Assembly (NCBI GenBank): GCA_034509735.1
Contig: JACGWO010000001.1
Location: forward strand, 31,809,966-31,873,965
Source: Sesamum alatum
Taxonomy: Eukaryota > Streptophyta > Magnoliopsida > Lamiales > Pedaliaceae
Direction: 5' to 3'
DNA length: 64,000 nt
Each line of letters opens with the position of its first letter. Position 1 is the stretch's first letter. Position numbers and translations under genes: made by a program. The notes below the pieces were generated by a model. That model worked only from the letters and a program-made list of their open reading frames with translations, was not told where the DNA came from and made no database searches. Positions 58,930 to 64,000 of the stretch are shown here, piece by piece.

Positions 58930-58949
58930 GGAACACTTAGCCATTTTCT

Positions 58950-59360
58950 TCTCCCACCTGAACCCAGACGTTTCTGAAAATCCCCCCCACCCCCTAAGGT
59001 TTCCGCCGCTGACCACCCTTTGTCGTTGCTGACCACCACCGCTGACCACCCCTCGTCGCCGCTGACCACCGCCGCTAACCACCACTGTCCTCCACCACTC
59101 GCCACCACCACTATCCTCCACCACCGTGCTGACCACCTGGCGATTCGCTCACCACCACCAGCACTCCGCCCACCACTGCCGTTGTTACAACGCACCACCT
59201 AGCACTCCCTCAACTGGTAGCGACTCCCTCACCACCGTGTTCCACTGCCACTTACAACTCTCCATTTTGCTGTGTGCTACCAACACTCCATTCGCCGATG
59301 ACTGCCACCACCAACACCACTCTACTCTCTCTCACTCTCTCTCTCACCAGTGCAAACCAC
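58950..59360 (+). other. presumed 5' UTR exon, CCACC-rich
   Basis: Dominated by irregular CCGCTGACCACC / CACCACCA repeats. It ends in a strong splice donor (CCAC|GTAAGT, GT at 59361). Long ORFs on both strands here, e.g. a Gly-rich one on the minus strand, are products of the simple repeat. Exon status is inferred. Confidence 0.5.
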
Positions 59361-59389
59361 GTAAGTTTCCCCCTTTATTATGAAATTAT

Positions 59390-61320
59390 TTGTTGTTTTT
59401 TTCAATAATTTTTTTTCTGAAAATTACATTGTGCAATTCTAAAAATTATGGGCTGAATTTGTAATTTTTAAAAGCATTAAGTAGTTTCTGCAATCCCTCT
59501 CATTATGGGCTGATTTTGTGATTTTTAAAAGCATTGGGTAGTTTCTGCAATTTCTAAAATTATGGGTTCATTTTGTAATTTTTAAAAGCATTGGGTAGTT
59601 TCTGCAATTTCTGAAATTATGGGCTGATTTTGTGAAATTATTGTGTATTTTTTTAATATTAATTATCTGAATTTATGTTGCAATCCGTAATTTTTGTAAT
59701 TTTTCTGAAGTTATTGGATAATATTACTGAAATTATTGCAATTTTTGCGAAATTATTGTAATTTTTTGAATTTTAAAATCCATGGGTAAATTCTGTAATT
59801 TCTGATTTTTTTCTAAAATTATTGGGAAATAATTATGAAATTATTGAATTTTTTGTTAAATTATTCTGTATTTTTTGTAATAGTTACAATTATTGGGTAA
59901 ATTCTGTAATTTCTGAAATTAGTGTGCAATTGTGTAATATTGTAATTTTTTCTGCACTTATTGGGAAATAATTCTGAAATTATTGCATTTTGGTGAATTA
60001 ATTGTCTATTTTTGTAATTTTGCAAACTATTAGGTAAATTATATAATTTCTGAAATTCGTGTGCAACTGTGTAATATTGTAATTTTTCTGAAATTATTGG
60101 GAAATAATTCTGAAATTATTGCATTTTTCTGAAATTATTGTCTATTTTTGTAATTTTGCAAATTATTGGGTAAATTCTGTAACTTCTAAAATTATTGTGC
60201 AATTGTGTAATTATTGTAATTTTCAGATTGTAATTTTTCTGAAATTATTGCATTTTTCTGAAATTATTGTCTATTTTTGTAATTTTGCAAATTATTGGGT
60301 AAATTCTGTAATTTCTGAAATTAGTGTGCAATTGTGAAATATTGTAATTTTTCTGAAATTATTGGGAAATAATTCTGAAATTATTGCATTTTTGTGAATT
60401 AATTGTCTATTTTTGTAATTTTGCAAACTATTGGGTAAATTATGTAATTTCTGAAATTCGTGTGCAATTGTGTAATATTGTAATTTTTCTGAAATTATTA
60501 GGAAATAATTCTGAAATTATTGCATTTTTCTGAAATTATTGTCTATTTTTGTAATTTTGCAAATTATTGGGTAAATTCTGCAATTTCTGAAATTATTGTG
60601 CAATTGTGTAATTATTGTAATTTTTTCATATTGTAATTTTTCTGAAATTATTGGGAAATAATTCTGAAATTATTGTCTATTTTTGTAATTTTGCAAATTA
60701 TTGGGTAAATTCTGTAATTTGTGAAATTATTGTGCAATTGTGTAATTATTGTAAATTTTCAGAAAGTCCTGTTATTTATTCTGAAAAATATTGCATTTTT
60801 TTGAAATTCTTGTGTATTTTTAGTAATTTTTAGGCGATATATGTAATTTTTAAAGTTATTGGGTAAATTTTGTAATTTTCGTCAATTTTATGAAATTAGT
60901 GAGCAATTTCTGTAATTATTCTATAATTTTCTATAATTTATGAAATTATTGAGCAATTTCTGTAATTATTGAAATTATTCAGCAATATTTGTAATTATTC
61001 TTTAATTTTAGAAATTTTTGTAATTTTAGGAATAAATATATGTAATTTTCTATAATTTTAGGAATTTTTATAATTTTAGAAAATATATATAAATTTTCTG
61101 TAATTTTGAGAATATATGTAATTTTAGGAAATATATGTAAATTTTTTATAATTTTAGAAAATATACGTAATTTTGTAAAAATGTGGGGAACTAATTTTCT
61201 TTAATTACATTGTAAATTCTCAATTTTTTTGAAATTTTAGGCCATATATGTAATTTTAGAGAATTTATGTTAATTTAGTAAAATTTTGCTAAAATATAAT
61301 CAAACATTTACAACTTTATA
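59390..61320. repeat. AT-rich minisatellite array in a 5' intron of CACTA 2
   Basis: Higher-order repeats of TGAAATTATTG / TTTTTGTAATTTTGCAAA words. The landmark GTCTATTTTTGTAATTTTGC recurs at 60004, 60140, 60269, 60404, 60541 and 60675, giving a period of about 129-137 bp. Shorter, degenerate repeats flank it (59,400-59,990; 60,780-61,320). It lies between the donor at 59361 and a possible acceptor (TCTAG, 61352). ORFs within are repeat artefacts. Confidence 0.8.
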
Positions 61321-61357
61321 CAAAATATAATCCATATTTTTTAAATGTCTAGATATC

Positions 61358-62852
61358 ATGACAAACGGTGCTCCAGCCCCTCTCGGACGTGGTCATGGCT
61401 GCGGCCGTGGCCAAACGACTTCAGCTCCACCAGCACAGCCTCCAGTGCCAAGGCCCCGCCAGTTGACCCGATCACTCCGGTGTCATCGACCGCGGAGGTC
61501 GGCAGTGGACAGGCCCAGGTGGCCTCCAGTTCTCAGGCCCCGGGGCCTCAGCCATGGGATTTACCACCACCACCACCAGCGCCTGAATTGCCACCTCCGT
61601 CTGCACGTCACTAAGCATCCGGGATGCGAGATAATCTAACACAAATATATTTAATTATTTTTCAGTTGATTTGGTTTGAATTTTAATTTGAAATTATTTT
61701 TTCAGGTCTGACCGAATTTTCATAGTTTCATAAATGCGACGGTGAAAAAACCACTATCGTCACCCTTGGGGATGCATCAAGAAGATTCCACAGGAGCACA
61801 TCCTGTTTTGGCAAGATAATGTTAAGGTAATTAATATTTTATTATGTTTTAATTGAGTTTTTAATATTTTACCAATTCGTCCATTTTAATATGTCAATAT
61901 GCAGCTTAAATACTAGTGGGACTGTGACGACGAGTCGATGTACAAGGTCATCTGGTGGTAGGCCGGACGGTTCCTGCGGAAGCGGTTCTCCGACGCTCGG
62001 GCCCAGCTGTCCCGACCTCTTTGGCTTGCCGAGCAGATTTTGCGACAATTACTGGAGAACTGGGACAACCAAGACTTCAAGGAAATGTCGGCCAAGAATA
62101 AGGCCAATCGGGCAGCTAACCCCGCCGCCGTAGCGACCGTCTACAGAGGGTGCTCATCGTCTGTTGGCCACCACAAGAAGAAGATGGTAAGTATAAAGTT
62201 TATTTCAAGTGATTTCATTATTTTAGATGCTTTAATTAATTATTTAAATTTGTCTTTGGCAGAAGGCACAACTAGGTCGCCCGATCAAGCAGATGGAGCT
62301 ATTCTCCAAGGTCTACAAGGGAAAGGAGGACGGCCAATGGAGCGGCCCGAGGGCGGCGCAGGTGGCGGTAAGTTTATTTTCAATTTCCTTTCCAATTTAT
62401 ATTATAATTTCTTTTTTTTTTTCATACTAAGCCCAGTATTCTAATTGCAGGAGGCATTCGAGAGGATAGTGGAGGAACAACAAGCCGACCAGCCACCAAA
62501 TGCTCAGTCAAATCCTCCACCCTCTTCTCAAAGCTCGGTGGCCATGACCGAGAACAAGATGTGGATGGCGGCAGCAGGCAATCGGAACAGGGGTCGGGTA
62601 TTCGGACTCAGCTCTGAGGCCCACCACACGATCGCTGGGCCCTCGCAGCTGAGCTCGTCATCAGCTCCACTGCGCCGGTCGCCACAAGAGCAATGCCCGG
62701 ACTACGATGATCGGCTCGCCAGGCTTGAGAGGATTCTCCACCGTCTGGCAAACCAGAGGTCCCAACCTCCACTGGAGCCACCGTCCCAAGATTTAGTCGA
62801 TCCCCCACAGCACGACGATGAGGCAGAAGACGAGGACCTCGAGGACGATTAG
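61358..62852 (+). pseudogene. Transposase_24 (Ptta/En/Spm) type protein, TNPA-like second CACTA gene
   Basis: Start candidate ATG 61358 (MTNGAPAPLGRGHGCGRGQT), a Gly/Arg then Pro-rich N-terminus. A frame change near 61,450 leads into PPVDPITPVSSTAEVGSGQA. The conserved part is spread over exons with GT-AG introns. Exon 61905-62186 has MYKVIWW, AGRFLRKRFSDARAQLSRPL, ENWDNQDFKEMSAKNKANRA and GHHKKK. Exon 62263-62367 has KAQLGRPIKQMELFSKVYKG and KEDGQWSGPRAAQVA. Exon 62451-62852 has EAFERIVEEQQ, then a disordered acidic tail EAEDEDLEDD with stop 62850-62852. This matches the plant transposase Ptta/En/Spm family, thought to bind subterminal repeats. In-frame stops occur in exon 61905-62186 (near 61,914 and 61,959), so it is probably inactive. 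The last two exons are intact. Confidence 0.78.
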
Positions 62853-63079
62853 GCAGAAGACGGGGATCTAGATTAGGATCAGGTTTTGTGTTCCCAAAAA
62901 TATGTATTTATATTTTAAAAATAATTTTGTAAAGACAATTTTAATTTTGTTATTAATATTGTTATTTCTTCTTGCTACCCGATACATTTTTATATTCAAC
63001 AAATTAAACAATAAATTATAAAAAATAATATATAAAAATAAACAAAATTTAAATTAAGATTTTATAACAAAACAAAATA
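62853..63079. other. 3' flank of the Transposase_24-type gene
   Basis: AT-rich, non-coding. Partial tandem repeat of the coding end just after the stop (GGCAGAAGACGGGGATCTAG). Possible polyadenylation words near 63,007-63,030. Confidence 0.45.
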
Positions 63080-63738
63080 AAAAAAAAATTGTAACGGCCT
63101 TAGCAATAGCTCTAGGAATACAACTATGCTAAAAAGACGGTCCTTACAACGACCGGTACAACATATACAAGCAAGACCGTTACAAAAATCGGATGTAAAA
63201 CAATTATAAGAAATGAAACCAGATTACATAAATAACCGTTCCAAGGGGAGGTACAAAAATCGCTTAAATAACCACTACAAATCATGAACAAACATGTGCA
63301 GAGGAATGTAGCAATGACCGTTACAATATTTGTTATATGCGCATTACAGTACGAATTACAAACACCGTTACAAATTACAAAGCAATGGCTACACAAATAG
63401 ATGAAAAAACCGTTCCAATATTGATACACAACTATCATAATCTTTGTAACAAAGGCCGTACCAATCTCGTAATTTGTAATTAAATCAAGCCGTTCCAAAC
63501 GGTGACACAAAATTCTTTTTCGAGTTAGGTCAACGGGTGAAACGGCTCGAAAGACCGTTACAAAAACCGGTTAAACTTGTAACGCCTTTGTTAATAACCG
63601 TTACAATTATTTTGTAACTCATAGTTTTGGCGCGGAATAGCAGCTGTTAGAAAAACTGCTACAAAAATTACGCGACTGTTTCAACGTTAATTATAGCCGT
63701 TACAAAATCCGTTACAATTAATTAATTTTTTTGTAGTG
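63080..63738 (+). repeat. 3' subterminal repeats and terminal inverted repeat of CACTA 2
   Basis: More than ten copies of CCGTTACAA or its complement and close variants (near 63,089, 63,174, 63,319, 63,363, 63,408, 63,490, 63,552, 63,577, 63,597, 63,696, 63,710), in both orientations. The end is GTAGTG at 63733-63738. Confidence 0.85.
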
Positions 63739-63741
63739 ATA

Positions 63742-64000
63742 GTGTAGTCCTTTTGATTCTCTCTTCCATTAGGTTTTGTTTTCTCTAGCAAGAAAAATGA
63801 TACCTCTCCCAGTGTGGTGTGGATAGCGTTAGAGGGCTTTACTCTTGAAGTCTAGTGAACGAGTCGATCGGGAAAAGGAATAAAGCTTGTATCGGCCCAA
63901 CAAAGAATACTACAAAGGTAATGGTTATTTTTTTGTATGTATTTTTTTTTGTATCAATTTATTCTATATGCTCTACGTGATACTATATTTGATGTATACA
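63742..64000 (+). repeat. copia LTR fragment (forward), runs off right edge
   Basis: Matches the R/U5 part of the family LTR in forward orientation. TTTTCTCTAGCAAGAAAAA and the following GTGTGGTGTGGATAGCGTTAGAGG correspond to the reverse complement of 13,270-13,350 and 45,880-45,940. CACTA 2 therefore seems to end inside a copia LTR. Confidence 0.7.

Larger units (their letters stand above)
55340..63738 (+). mobile_element. CACTA (En/Spm) element 2, lacking its 5' end
   Basis: Contains a TNP2 transposase pseudogene (55,345-57,955), an internal promoter (58,010-58,929), a second gene (58,930-62,852) with a long repeat-filled intron, and a 3' subterminal region. It ends TTTTTTTGTAGTG at 63738, the complement of CACTACAAAAAAA. 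The left end is a junction inside the transposase reading frame joined to copia RNase H, so the 5' terminus and first part of TNP2 are missing. The three bases after the 3' end are ATA. Confidence 0.87.

Noticed and set aside
58812..59202. Gly/Val-rich minus-strand ORF and Pro/Thr-rich plus ORFs
   Set aside because: Produced by the CCACC simple repeat in the presumed 5' UTR exon of CACTA 2.
59990..60780. Regularly spaced repeats as a possible CRISPR array
   Set aside because: Repeats and spacers are not distinct: the whole ~135-bp unit is repeated. The genome is a plant; no cas genes.
60119..60833. ORFs with the repeated peptide SEIIVYFCNFANYWVN
   Set aside because: They read through the 135-bp minisatellite; the periodic peptide is a consequence of the DNA repeat, which lies in a predicted intron.

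Overview
This window looks like nuclear DNA from a flowering plant, most likely a eudicot. It is AT-rich and packed with Ty1/copia LTR retrotransposons, L1-type LINEs, En/Spm (CACTA) elements, MITE-like inverted-repeat elements and one intronless plant-type tandem CCCH zinc-finger gene. Nothing suggests a bacterial or organellar origin. An asterid/Lamiales source is only a guess from the feel of the copia and CACTA proteins.

Layout. (1) About 1-17,050 is nested retroelement DNA. A minus-strand copia element (3' LTR running off the left edge, broken gag-pol, leader, PBS, internally deleted 5' LTR ending at 7629) sits inside a minus-strand LINE (7630-11097). That LINE sits in the leader of a second minus-strand copia (leader 11098-13007, 5' LTR 13008-15212), which itself interrupts a gypsy-type LTR remnant (15218-15984). 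(2) About 17,050-33,300 is AT-rich, with MITE-like and Mutator-like inverted-repeat elements, one solo copia LTR (17396-19589) inside a TIR element, and a local direct duplication. It holds the only convincing host gene, an RR-TZF zinc-finger protein gene of 396 codons at 26872-28062 (+), with a TATA box and a short uORF. (3) 33,313-36,338 is a 5' portion of a decayed CACTA element (TNP2-type transposase). (4) A plus-strand copia LTR starts at 36,339 and is split by a LINE with target-site duplications (36,368-42,032). It is followed by leader and two consecutive, badly decayed copia coding regions (to about 55,340), interrupted by two reverse-oriented solo LTRs (45,581-47,814 and 51,272-53,248). 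(5) From about 55,340 to 63,738 lies a second CACTA element lacking its 5' end. It carries a TNP2 pseudogene, an internal promoter, a long minisatellite intron, a Transposase_24-type gene and a canonical 3' terminus. (6) The right edge is another copia LTR fragment.

Functionally the window is one probable host regulatory gene embedded in a transposon graveyard. I found no novel operon-like or defence system. The most unusual features are the internal arrangement of the second CACTA element (subterminal-type motifs repeated in an internal promoter, plus a ~135-bp-period intronic array), the conserved palindrome and GC-rich hairpin block in the copia leaders, and a Mutator-like insertion whose empty site survives in a neighbouring duplicate. 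All calls were made by eye from sequence and from memory of the families; no database search was possible.
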